In this document: positions 24,074 through 31,198 of the stretch, one piece after another
Layout: each line of letters begins with the position of its first letter
How positions within the stretch are numbered: the first letter of the stretch is position 1
Assembly (NCBI GenBank): GCA_036389295.1
Contig: DASVQB010000024.1
Coordinates: forward strand, 62,001-126,000
DNA from: AC-37 sp036389295
GTDB taxonomy: Bacteria > Actinomycetota > Thermoleophilia > Solirubrobacterales > Thermoleophilaceae
Length of the DNA stretch: 64,000 nucleotides
Reading direction: 5' to 3'
Position numbers and translations under genes: made by a program
The notes under the pieces: model-generated
Seen by the model: the letters and a program-made list of their open reading frames with translations, nothing else
Database searches by the model: none
Told to the model about the DNA's origin: nothing

Positions 24074-24823
24074 TCAGGTCGGGGGGTCGCTCACCCGCTC
24101 CGGCCGGGCGTCCAGGCGCCCCTCGAGCCGCTCGAGCCGCGTGGCGATCTCGTCGAGCCGCGCGATCGTCTCGTGCCTCTCCTGCGACTCGTGGGCCACG
24201 AAGCGCTGCGCGATCGCGCCGGTGAGCAGCGCGACGAAGCCGATCCCCGCGAACATCACCAGCATCGCGATGGCGCGGCCGACGTCCGTGTGGGGCTCGA
24301 GGTCACCGTAGCCGACGGTAGTGACCGTCGTGACCGCCCACCAGACCCCGTCCCAGGCGTCGCGGCCGTCCTCGACCTCGGCGAAGGCCACGCCGCCGAA
24401 CACGATCACCATCAGGGTCGCCGTAGATGCGTAGCGCACGCCCTCGAGCGACACGACCCAGCGGAGCAGCCGGCCGAGTCGGATCAACCGCAGCAGGCGC
24501 ACCAGCCGGAGTGCCCGGGCGCCCTGCAGGGCGCCGGGTACGACGGGCGGCGTGAGCACCACGATCGCGACCTCGAGCGGGTGCTCGCGCAGCCAGCGCC
24601 GGCGATCGGGAGCCACCCAGACGAGGACGACCAGCTCGACCGCGAAGGCGAGCCAGATCAGGCAGTTGACGGGGAGGGCCACGTCGCCGGCCCACTCGGC
24701 GTCGGCGGCGTCGAGCACGACGGCCGGGATGACGAGCGCCGCGGCGACGAGCATCGGCCGCTCGAATGCTCGCTCCAGTTGCTCCGCCCGCTCGGGCGGC
24801 CTCCTCGACGCTCGCCGTCCCAC
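24074..24823 (-). CDS. Voltage-gated-type potassium channel
   Basis: 249 residues from GTG. Hydrophobic segments S1-S6 are visible, with an S4-like basic helix (GARALRLVRLLRLIRLGRLLRWV) and the K+ selectivity filter in WWAVTTVTTVGYGDLEPHT. The pore-lining helix GRAIAMLVMFAGIGFVALLTGAIAQRF follows, and the C-terminus is a coiled coil (QERHETIARLDEIATRLERLEGRLD) that may hold the tetramer together. Family: single-domain VGIC/Kv-like bacterial channels. Divergent from the SDR gene. Confidence 0.9.
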   Translation of the reverse strand: MGRRASRRPPERAEQLERAFERPMLVAAALVIPAVVLDAADAEWAGDVALPVNCLIWLAFAVELVVLVWVAPDRRRWLREHPLEVAIVVLTPPVVPGALQGARALRLVRLLRLIRLGRLLRWVVSLEGVRYASTATLMVIVFGGVAFAEVEDGRDAWDGVWWAVTTVTTVGYGDLEPHTDVGRAIAMLVMFAGIGFVALLTGAIAQRFVAHESQERHETIARLDEIATRLERLEGRLDARPERVSDPPT

Positions 24824-24901
24824 AGCGGCGCAGTCTGATGCAGACGCGCCGAGCGCTCAAGGGCCGCGGCGAACGGGGTCGGAGCCGTGACCGCCTCGGG
24901 G

Positions 24902-24907
24902 TACGAT
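24902..24907 (+). promoter_or_regulatory. Candidate -10 element (TACGAT)
   Basis: TACGAT ends 6 nt before GTG 24914 and supports that start for the SDR gene over the GTG at 24887. Confidence 0.45.
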
Positions 24908-24913
24908 GCGTCC

Positions 24914-25909
24914 GTGCGCTACGTCGTCACCGGCGGCTCGGGCTACATCGGCACGCGACTGGTCGAGCGGCTGGCCGCCCGCGAGGACACCGAGCGGATC
25001 GCGATCGCCGACCTGCGCCCGCCCGCGTCGCACCGGCCGAAGGTGACGTTCAGCCGGCTCGACGTCCGCGACCTCGGCGGCGCGCGGCGGCTGCTGGAGG
25101 CCGAGCGGCCGGACGCGCTCGTGCACCTCGCGTTCGTCCTCAACCCGATCCACGACGAGGCCGCGATGTACGACGTCGACGTGGGCGGCACCCACAACGT
25201 GCTCCAGGCGGCGTCCGAGGCCGGGACCGGGCAGGTGCTCGTCACCTCGTCCGCCACCGCCTACGGCGCGTTCCCGGACAACCCGGTCCCGATCGCCGAG
25301 GACTGGCCGGTGCGCGGCGTCGCCACGTTCTCCTACGCGCGCGACAAGACCGAGGCCGACCGCGTCTGCCAGCTCTGGGCGTGCCGCCACCCCGACCGCG
25401 TCACGACCATCGTCCGCCCGTGCATCGTGTTCGGGCCGGGCGTCGACAACTACATCGTGCGCGCCTGGACGGCGCTGCCGTTCAGCCCCGACTTCGGGCT
25501 GCCGCCCCAGCCGCTCCAGTTCGTGCACGAGGACGACCTGGTCGACGCGCTCGAGCGGCTGATCGTCGGCCGCCACGACGGGGCGTTCAACGTGGCGGGC
25601 GACGGATCGCTGCTCACGACGGAGTGCGCCGAGATCGCCGGCCTCAAGAGCCGCCGCGTCCCGCTCGGCCTCTACCGGCGGCTGGCCGCGACGATGTGGC
25701 GGCTGCACCGCGCCGAGTCGCCCCCCGGCAACCTCGAGTTCCTGATCCACCCGTGGGTCGTCTCCACCGACAAGCTGAAGGAGACGACCGGCTGGACGCC
25801 CCGGCACACGAGCCGCGAGACGTTCGAGCAGACCGTGCGGGCGCGCCGTGAGGCGCCGGGCGCGGGGGCGCACGAGCGGACCGAGCTGGCCGCCCCCGTG
25901 GGCGCCTGA
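24914..25909 (+). CDS. NAD-dependent epimerase/dehydratase (extended SDR)
   Basis: 331 residues. I start at GTG 24914 because the protein then opens VRYVVTGGSGYIGTRLVERL, the Rossmann GxxGxxG motif at the normal distance, and a -10 element sits 6 nt upstream. Later motifs: ALVHLAFVLNP, LVTSSATAYG, and the active-site YxxxK as FSYARDKTEADR. The substrate loop (RPCIVFGPGVDNYI) is typical of nucleotide-sugar-like epimerases. The C-terminal tail after about 310 is low-complexity. It could work on a nucleotide sugar, but no sugar cluster is adjacent. Confidence 0.85.
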   Translation: MRYVVTGGSGYIGTRLVERLAAREDTERIAIADLRPPASHRPKVTFSRLDVRDLGGARRLLEAERPDALVHLAFVLNPIHDEAAMYDVDVGGTHNVLQAASEAGTGQVLVTSSATAYGAFPDNPVPIAEDWPVRGVATFSYARDKTEADRVCQLWACRHPDRVTTIVRPCIVFGPGVDNYIVRAWTALPFSPDFGLPPQPLQFVHEDDLVDALERLIVGRHDGAFNVAGDGSLLTTECAEIAGLKSRRVPLGLYRRLAATMWRLHRAESPPGNLEFLIHPWVVSTDKLKETTGWTPRHTSRETFEQTVRARREAPGAGAHERTELAAPVGA

Positions 25910-25951
25910 CCGAGGGCCCGCGCGGGCGCCGACCGAGCCGCCGCCTGGCGC

Positions 25952-25957
25952 TATGCT
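25952..25957 (+). promoter_or_regulatory. Candidate -10 element of tRNA-Val (TATGCT)
   Basis: TATGCT lies 9 nt before the mature 5' end of tRNA-Val. Confidence 0.4.
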
Positions 25958-25966
25958 CGCGCCCGC

Positions 25967-26040
25967 GGGCCGTTAGCTCAGTTGGCTAGAGCGCCAGCTC
26001 GACAAGCTGGAGGTCGCTGGTTCGAGCCCAGCACGGCCCA
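25967..26040 (+). tRNA. tRNA-Val (anticodon GAC)
   Basis: Cloverleaf of 74 nt: acceptor GGGCCGT with ACGGCCC, D arm AGCTCAGTTGGCTAGAGC, anticodon stem CCAGC/GCTGG around TCGACAA (anticodon GAC), T arm GCTGGTTCGAGCCCAGC. Final A at 26040; CCA not fully encoded. Confidence 0.95.
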
Positions 26041-26082
26041 TCGCCCGCCGCTCCCGACCGGTCCGTCTCGGACAATCGGGCG

Positions 26083-26343
26083 GTGCCCCGACTCTCCGCG
26101 TTCTACGGCATCGTGATCTGGATGTACCGACCGGACCATCCGCCGCCGCACTTCCACGCGCGCTACGGCGAGCACCTGGCACGGGTAGAGCTCGGGACCC
26201 TGCGCGTTCTGAGCGGGTCGCTTCCGCCCCGTGAGCTGAGGCTGGTCCGGGAATGGGCGCGACTCCACTCTGGCGAGCTCGCGGACAACTGGGAGCGGGC
26301 GCAGGCTCTCGAGCCGCTCGTTCCAATCGACCCATTGGCCTAG
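26083..26343 (+). CDS. DUF4160 family protein
   Basis: 86 residues from GTG. The DUF4160 core is clear: PRLSAFYGIVIWMYRPDHPPPHFHARYGEHLARVELG, with the conserved H-P-P-P-H-F-H segment, and ELRLVREWARLHSGELADNWERAQ. DUF4160 and DUF2442 genes usually occur as a pair and have been proposed as a toxin-antitoxin-like module; function is unproven. It is 42 bp after tRNA-Val. Confidence 0.85.
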   Translation: MPRLSAFYGIVIWMYRPDHPPPHFHARYGEHLARVELGTLRVLSGSLPPRELRLVREWARLHSGELADNWERAQALEPLVPIDPLA

Positions 26344-26346
26344 CAT
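26341..26346 (+). promoter_or_regulatory. Candidate -10 element (TAGCAT) overlapping a stop codon
   Basis: TAGCAT uses the TAG stop of the DUF4160 gene and ends 7 nt before GTG 26354, so the DUF2442 partner could be made from its own leaderless transcript. Confidence 0.4.
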
Positions 26347-26353
26347 TGGGCAC

Positions 26354-26629
26354 GTGCTACGCGTGACCGATGCGGAGCCGCTGGACGGCCACCGACTGCG
26401 CGTGACCTTCAACGACGGTCGCGTGCGGGACGTCGATTGCTCGTTCCTCCTGCACGGCAGCCTCGGCGAGCCCCTCCGCGACCCCGAGTACTTTCGACGG
26501 GTCGGGGTCGACGAGGAGGCGCGCACCGTCGTCTGGCCGAACGGCCTCGACCCGGCGCCCGAGCTGCTCTACGGCGATCGCGAGCCTCCGCCCGCCGCCA
26601 GGTCGCGGTCCCAGACGGCGCCGGCGTAG
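26354..26629 (+). CDS. DUF2442 family protein
   Basis: 91 residues from GTG. Core: RVTDAEPLDGHRLRVTFNDGRVRDVDCSFLL, LRDPEYFRRVGVDEEARTVVWPNGLDPAPELLY, the standard DUF2442 pattern. The last 15 residues (PPPAARSRSQTAPA) are extra and low-complexity. Partner of the DUF4160 gene 10 bp upstream; probably a complex-forming pair. Confidence 0.85.
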   Translation: MLRVTDAEPLDGHRLRVTFNDGRVRDVDCSFLLHGSLGEPLRDPEYFRRVGVDEEARTVVWPNGLDPAPELLYGDREPPPAARSRSQTAPA

Positions 26630-26697
26630 CGCTACCCGGGGCGCTCGGCGCCTTCGCGCGCTCCACCTTCGGGCCGCTCGTGCCGATAACGGCCGCT

Positions 26698-26871
26698 ATG
26701 CAGGAGCCCTCCACTCCCAGCGGCATGCTCGAGGCCGTTCCCGGCGCCGGTGCGTCGCGCGAGCGGGTCGCGCTGGCCGCGTTCGTCGTAACCGCCGTGG
26801 TGGCCACGGTCAGCTGGCTCGCCCTGCTCGGCTGGCTGGTGCTGGTCGGGCTGCGCGCCGTCGGCGTCTAG
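26698..26871 (+). CDS. Small single-span membrane protein
   Basis: 57 residues from ATG. A short polar N-terminus is followed by RERVALAAFVVTAVVATVSW and LALLGWLVLVGLRAVGV, one or two close membrane segments. No family recognised; the GC-skewed codon use of neighbours is kept, but a protein this short could be chance. Confidence 0.35.
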   Translation: MQEPSTPSGMLEAVPGAGASRERVALAAFVVTAVVATVSWLALLGWLVLVGLRAVGV

Positions 26872-26965
26872 AGCCATTTACGAAAAAATCCCCAGCCCGC
26901 CTAGAGCGGGGTTGCGGGGACGGGACTTCGGGTGTACCTCGCGGTTCGTGAGCGGCCTACCACAA

Positions 26966-27215
26966 TCATTCGCGCTCTCGCAGTCGGCGTGCGACTTCGC
27001 GAAGGTCGGCCGGCAACTGCTCGACGGCGGCGTAGTCCTGTGGCTTCGCGAATTGATCGCGCACCGAAGGAGCGACAACGCCGTACTCGACCGCTTTCTC
27101 AAAGAGAGGTAGGACGCGAGGCCAGACCGTTAGCGCGTACTGCGCTCGCGTGACTGACTCGGAGTAGTCCGCTGCGTCGCGACGAATTTCCTCTATGTCG
27201 GCCTGCTCCCTGCTT
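26966..27215 (-). pseudogene. 3' part of a frameshifted membrane protein gene
   Basis: Beyond the stop of the 27,193-27,918 frame, the neighbouring minus-strand frame continues with clearly protein-like sequence: EQADIEEIRRDAADYSESVTRAQYALTVWPRVLPLFEKAVEYG, ending VARRLRERE at TGA 26966. No ATG, GTG or TTG is near its beginning. Joining it to the upstream frame at the GGG of 27210-27208 by a one-base slip gives KAKEEAG-EQADIEEI without a break. It is therefore the C-terminal third of one original protein of about 317 residues. Confidence 0.6.
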
Positions 27216-27918
27216 CTTCTTTGGCTTTGACCATCGCCTCGACGTTCTGGGCCTCGATCCCAGGGCGGTCCCGGGCGCGATCAGCGAGGTAGTTAGCGAG
27301 CAAGCCTGCAACCGAGTCAAAGTCGTTAGCGAGGTCGCGCCGGTCATTCCGCCACGGCAGGCGGTCGTCAGCGGGCGGATCTCGCAAGGTTTCACTTGGT
27401 TGGTCGGTGTCAGGTTCAACGCCGCTTTCCCTCAGGAGGCGCCGACCAATGGCCTCTACTTCTGCCGTGCCATTCCCGACCGTCAGGTTCGTGACATTGA
27501 CTTCAACATCCAGGAGTCGTCGCTGCCGCAATCCGAGTGCGTCCGCAGCCTGAAGGTCGTCTAACAGCTCGTGCCATTCCCCTCCGCGATGCTCGCGGAA
27601 GTAGTCCACGCCGAGTTGAGCGTCGCGCTCAGCCTGACGAGCAATACGGATCGCCCGTCGTCCAAGCTCGATCTTGGAGGCCGCACCCGCATCGACGCGA
27701 GTCGCTTCGCGGTCGTACACCAGTGGGATTCGTCGCAGCCAGCGCGGAAAATGCTTCGGAAGTGCGTCCGACGTCAACAACCAATAGAGGGCCGCCAACA
27801 GCGTCACGCCAGCCACGATGTATTTGCCGACGTCGCCGCCAGCCGCGAGACCGACGAGAGCGGCGACCCCGAGCGCAACAATTGTCCCTGCGACTTTGCG
27901 GGCCGGGTGCTCCGACAC
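27193..27918 (-). CDS. Hypothetical membrane protein, 5' part of a frameshifted gene
   Basis: 241 residues from GTG. Two adjacent hydrophobic segments (VAGTIVALGVAALVGLAAGG and KYIVAGVTLLAALYWLLTS) anchor a helical cytoplasmic region (ELGRRAIRIARQAERDAQLGVDYFREHRGGEWHELLDDLQAADALGLRQRRLL). The frame ends prematurely with MVKAKEEAGSRPT at TAG 27195-27193 although coding continues in another frame. The gene is lower in GC than its neighbours, so it is probably acquired. Function unknown. Confidence 0.6.
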   Translation of the reverse strand: MSEHPARKVAGTIVALGVAALVGLAAGGDVGKYIVAGVTLLAALYWLLTSDALPKHFPRWLRRIPLVYDREATRVDAGAASKIELGRRAIRIARQAERDAQLGVDYFREHRGGEWHELLDDLQAADALGLRQRRLLDVEVNVTNLTVGNGTAEVEAIGRRLLRESGVEPDTDQPSETLRDPPADDRLPWRNDRRDLANDFDSVAGLLANYLADRARDRPGIEAQNVEAMVKAKEEAGSRPT

Positions 27919-27925
27919 AGATGGC

Positions 27926-27931
27926 AGTCTA
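27926..27931 (-). promoter_or_regulatory. Candidate -10 element (TAGACT), minus strand
   Basis: TAGACT (27931 to 27926) ends 7 nt before the GTG at 27918, matching the leaderless spacing. It is the only signal I see in the 170-bp gap to 28089 apart from a TAAGGT on the other strand. Confidence 0.4.
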
Positions 27932-28074
27932 AGCGCCGTTTCCCGCTCTGCGCTGCGGTTTTTCCGTCCGACGCAGGGTGTAGGTCGGACCTGAAATCAG
28001 GCAAAAAGCGGCTCCTGCGAGGCGGCAACTCCCCGGGGCCTGCACGCCTCCGCCGGCCGCGCCGGCCCCTCGAT

Positions 28075-28080
28075 TAAGGT
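28075..28080 (+). promoter_or_regulatory. Candidate -10 element (TAAGGT)
   Basis: TAAGGT ends 8 nt before the ATG at 28089. Confidence 0.35.
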
Positions 28081-28088
28081 GTCGTCGC

Positions 28089-28352
28089 ATGACCAGCGGC
28101 TTCCCGCGCATGGTCGCCCTCGGCTACGGCAAGTTCGTCCGTGCGGACCGCGTCTTCGCGGTCGTGCCGATCGAGTCGGGCGACCGCGGCGACGGCCGGC
28201 GCACCTACGTCCACGTCGACGGCGTGGCCGAGCCGCTCGTCGCCTCGCGCTCGGAGAAGGCGATCCTCGCCGACCTCGACCAGGCGCTCACCGAGGCCGC
28301 CGGCATACCGCGCGCCTCGCGGCGCCAGGGGCCGGGGGAGGTCCCGCCCTAG
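28089..28352 (+). CDS. DUF370/RemA-like protein
   Basis: 87 residues from ATG. The line MVALGYGKFVRADRVFAVVPIES and the later RRTYVHVDGVAEPLVASRSEKAIL resemble RemA/DUF370, where GFGN-I-V-x-A-x-R and R-x-x-x-V-I-x-x-SxxxIL are conserved. RemA is a small DNA-binding regulator of biofilm genes in Bacillus. The family relation here is inferred and the C-terminal 20 residues are extra. It is 49 bp before the phosphoesterase gene. Confidence 0.5.
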   Translation: MTSGFPRMVALGYGKFVRADRVFAVVPIESGDRGDGRRTYVHVDGVAEPLVASRSEKAILADLDQALTEAAGIPRASRRQGPGEVPP

Positions 28353-28401
28353 GCAGCCCGAGCCCTGGCCCGTCCGGGCCCGGCGATCGGCGTACCCCAC
28401 C

Positions 28402-29088
28402 GTGCTGGCAGTCCTCTACGACATACACGGCAACCTCCCGGCGCTCGACGCGGTGCTCGAGGACGCCCGCGCGGCCGGCGCGCGGCGCTACCTGCTCGGC
28501 GGCGACTACGCGCTGTTCGGCCCTAACCCCGCGGAGACCGTCGAGCGGCTCCGCTCGCTCGAGCCGGTGCGCTGGATCCGGGGCAACGGCGAGCGCTGGA
28601 CGGCGAGCCCGAGCGATGCGCCCGACGACGAGACGGTCCAGGGAGCCATCCGGGCCTGCCGCGAGGCGCTCGGCCAGGCGGTCGTCGACGAGCTCGCCAC
28701 CCTGCCCGAGTCGCAGACCGAGGCGGACACGCGGTTCGTCCACGGGTCCCCGCCGTCCGACGTCCGCAGCTTCCTGCCCGAGCCGGCCGACGACGAGGGG
28801 GAGCTGCTCGCCGGCGTGGCCGAGGGCCGGCTCGTCTTCGGCCACACCCACCTCCAGTTCCGCCGCCGCGCCCCGGGCGGGATCGAGCTCGTGAACCCCG
28901 GCAGCGTCGGCATGCCGTTCGACGGCGACCCGCGGGCCGGCTGGGCGCTGCTCAGCGAGGACGGCGACATCGAGCTGCGCCGCGTCCCGTACGACCACGA
29001 GGCGAGCGCCGCCGCCGTCAGGGAGCGGTTCCCGGGCTTCGGCGAGACGGTCGCCCGCCGCATCGAGCGCTCCGCGTTCGTGTCCTGA
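28402..29088 (+). CDS. Calcineurin-like metallophosphoesterase (YfcE/MJ0936 type)
   Basis: 228 residues from GTG at 28402. Metal-binding motifs in order: LYDIHGNLPALDAVL (D-x-H), LLGGDYALFGPNP (GGD), IRGNGERW (GNxE, near the usual GNxD/H), FVHGSPP (H) and VFGHTHLQF (GHTH), followed by LVNPGSVGMPFDG. This is the small bacterial phosphodiesterase family related to MJ0936/YfcE. Natural substrate unknown. Confidence 0.88.
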   Translation: MLAVLYDIHGNLPALDAVLEDARAAGARRYLLGGDYALFGPNPAETVERLRSLEPVRWIRGNGERWTASPSDAPDDETVQGAIRACREALGQAVVDELATLPESQTEADTRFVHGSPPSDVRSFLPEPADDEGELLAGVAEGRLVFGHTHLQFRRRAPGGIELVNPGSVGMPFDGDPRAGWALLSEDGDIELRRVPYDHEASAAAVRERFPGFGETVARRIERSAFVS

Positions 29089-29127
29089 CCCCGCTCCGGC
29101 CGGGCCGGCTCCGACCGCCGCTCGCTC

Positions 29128-29133
29128 TACACT
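29128..29133 (+). promoter_or_regulatory. Candidate -10 element (TACACT)
   Basis: TACACT is about 78 nt before the DUF47 ATG; GAGGAG lies at 29,200-29,205. This is a leadered transcript, unlike most others here. Confidence 0.35.
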
Positions 29134-29211
29134 GCCGCAGTCACGGTCGCGCTCGCCGCACGCGGCCGGGGCAGACGAAGAGAAGACCGCCCCCCGGACG
29201 AGGAGCGACCC

Positions 29212-29841
29212 ATGCCGCGCCTGTCACAGGTGCTCGTGCCCAAGGACCGTCAGTACTTCGACCTGTTCGAGGAGGCCGCCGGGAACATCGTCCGCGCCGC
29301 GACCCTGCTCGACGAGCTCCTGCGCAACTACCCCGACCGCCGCGACGAGCTGACCCGGGACATCCTCATCTGCGAGCAGGAGGGCGACCGGATCACGCAC
29401 GACATCATCCACCGGCTCAACGAGACCTTCGTCACGCCGATCGACCGCGAGGACATCCTCGCGCTGGCCTCCGGGCTCGACGACATCGTCGACTACATCG
29501 AGGAGGCCGCCGACTACCTCGGGCTCTACAAGATCGAGGCGCCGATGGAGCAGGCCCAGGAGCTCGCGCACGTGGCGCTCCAGTGCGGCCGGCAGATCGC
29601 GGAGGCGATGCCGCGCCTGCGGGCGTTCGACGACATCTCGCACTTCACGGTCGAGATCAACCGGCTCGAGAACGACGGCGACCGCATCACGCGCGCGGCG
29701 ATGGCCTCGCTGTTCGACAACGGCATCGACCCGATGGTCGTGATCCGCTGGAAGGACATCTACGAGCGGCTCGAGAACGCGATCGACGCGTCCGAGAGCG
29801 TGGCGAACATCCTCGAGGGCATCGCGATCAAGAACGCCTGA
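29212..29841 (+). CDS. DUF47 (PhoU-like) phosphate transport regulator
   Basis: 209 residues from ATG. All-helical PhoU_div pattern: YFDLFEEAAGNIVRAATLLDELL, ICEQEGDRITHDIIHRLNETFVTPIDREDILALASGLDDIVDYIEEAADYL, and the second repeat RLENDGDRITRAAMASLFDNGIDPMVVIRWKDIYERLENAID. The E-x-x-x-D metal-cluster positions of PhoU proteins are kept. These proteins accompany PiT transporters and modulate low-affinity phosphate uptake. The PiT gene starts 2 bp after this stop. Confidence 0.92.
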   Translation: MPRLSQVLVPKDRQYFDLFEEAAGNIVRAATLLDELLRNYPDRRDELTRDILICEQEGDRITHDIIHRLNETFVTPIDREDILALASGLDDIVDYIEEAADYLGLYKIEAPMEQAQELAHVALQCGRQIAEAMPRLRAFDDISHFTVEINRLENDGDRITRAAMASLFDNGIDPMVVIRWKDIYERLENAIDASESVANILEGIAIKNA

Positions 29842-29843
29842 CG

Positions 29844-30953
29844 GTGCACAGCGACCTGCTCCTCGTGGTCGTCGTCGCGACCGCGCTCGCCTTCGACTTC
29901 ACGAACGGCTTCCACGACACGGCGAACGTCGTGGCCACCTCGATCTCCACGCGCGCGCTGCCTCCGAACGTGGCGATCGGGCTGGCGGCGATCCTCAACT
30001 TCGTCGGCGCGTTCGTGTCGCTGGAGGTGGCGGCGACGGTCGGCAAGGGGATCGTCGAGGCCGACGCGATCACGCTCCAGATCGTCTTCGCCGCACTGAT
30101 CGGGGCGATCGTCTGGAACCTGATCACGTGGTACTTCGGCCTGCCGTCGAGCTCGTCGCACGCGCTGATAGGCGGCGTGGTCGGCGCGGCGTTCGTGGCC
30201 GAGGGCGGCGACGCGGTGATCGGCGACGGCCTGATCGGGAAGGTCGCCGTGCCGGCCCTGGTGGCGCCCACGCTCGCGTTCCTCGTCGCCGGGCTGGCGA
30301 TCATCGTCTGCTACCGGGTGGTGGGCCGGCTGCGGCCGGGGCCGGTGAGCGCCGGGTTCCGTGCGGGCCAGATCGTCTCCGGCGGCATGCTCGCCCTCGC
30401 TCACGGCACGAACGACGCGCAGAAGACGATGGGGATCATCGTTCTGGCGCTGATCGCGCACGGGGACATCGCGGCCGACGACTTCCACGTGCCGGGATGG
30501 GTCGTGGCCTCCGCCGCCACGGCGATCGCGCTCGGGACGTACGCCGGCGGCTGGCGGATCATCCGGACGATGGGCACGCGGATCATCAAGATGGACACCG
30601 CCCAGGGGTTCGCCGCGCAGGGCGGCGGCGCGGCGGTGATCCTCGCCGCCTCGCACGCCGGGTTCCCCCTGTCGACGACGCACACGATCTCCGGCGCGGT
30701 GATGGGCGCGGGGGCGGCCAAGCGGCTGTCCGCCGTCCGCTGGGGCGTGGCGGGCAACATCGTGATCGCGTGGCTCCTCACGCTCCCGGCCTCGGCCGCG
30801 ATCGGCGGGCTGGTCTACGGCGCCGTCCGGATCTTCGGCGCGGACAGCGCGGTCGGGCCGATCGTCGTCGCGGTGCTGATCCTGCTCGGGATGGGCTACG
30901 CGTTCGTCCGGCGCCTGCGCCGCGGGTCGCCGATCACGGCGGCCGGGACCTGA
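29844..30953 (+). CDS. pit: Inorganic phosphate transporter, PiT family
   Basis: 369 residues from GTG. The two PiT signature repeats are present: FDFTNGFHDTANVVATSISTRALPP near the N-terminus and ALAHGTNDAQKTMGIIVLAL in the second half, each followed by helix-loop segments (GLPSSSSHALIGGVVGA and FPLSTTHTISGAVMGAG). About ten membrane helices. It moves metal-phosphate or phosphate with H+/Na+ across the inner membrane. Operon DUF47-pit-small membrane protein, all overlapping or 2 bp apart. Confidence 0.93.
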   Translation: MHSDLLLVVVVATALAFDFTNGFHDTANVVATSISTRALPPNVAIGLAAILNFVGAFVSLEVAATVGKGIVEADAITLQIVFAALIGAIVWNLITWYFGLPSSSSHALIGGVVGAAFVAEGGDAVIGDGLIGKVAVPALVAPTLAFLVAGLAIIVCYRVVGRLRPGPVSAGFRAGQIVSGGMLALAHGTNDAQKTMGIIVLALIAHGDIAADDFHVPGWVVASAATAIALGTYAGGWRIIRTMGTRIIKMDTAQGFAAQGGGAAVILAASHAGFPLSTTHTISGAVMGAGAAKRLSAVRWGVAGNIVIAWLLTLPASAAIGGLVYGAVRIFGADSAVGPIVVAVLILLGMGYAFVRRLRRGSPITAAGT

Positions 30954-31198
30954 TGATCGCCGGGAAGGTCGTCGAGTGGGACCAGCTGCTGGAGGTGGCC
31001 TACTCGGCCCTGGCGGCCGGCATCGGCGTGGCCCTGGCGTTCTCGATCGCGGTCGCGGGCGCCACGCGGCTCGCCGACGAGGCCCGCGAGGGAGCCACCG
31101 TGCGGGCCGTGATGTTCGGCGTGATGGCGTTCGCCGGGCTCGCCGTCTGCGTGGCGGCGATCGTCTTCGGGATCGTCGTCATGACCGCGAAGGACTGA
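30953..31198 (+). CDS. Small two-span membrane protein, PiT-associated
   Basis: 81 residues; its ATG overlaps the pit stop (TGATG). Two hydrophobic segments (VAYSALAAGIGVALAFSIAVAGA and AVMFGVMAFAGLAVCVAAIVFGIVVMT) are linked by a charged loop (RLADEAREGATVR). No family recognised. The coupling to pit suggests an accessory subunit, which is inference only. Its 3' end overlaps the convergent aminotransferase gene by 20 bp. Confidence 0.6.
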   Translation: MIAGKVVEWDQLLEVAYSALAAGIGVALAFSIAVAGATRLADEAREGATVRAVMFGVMAFAGLAVCVAAIVFGIVVMTAKD

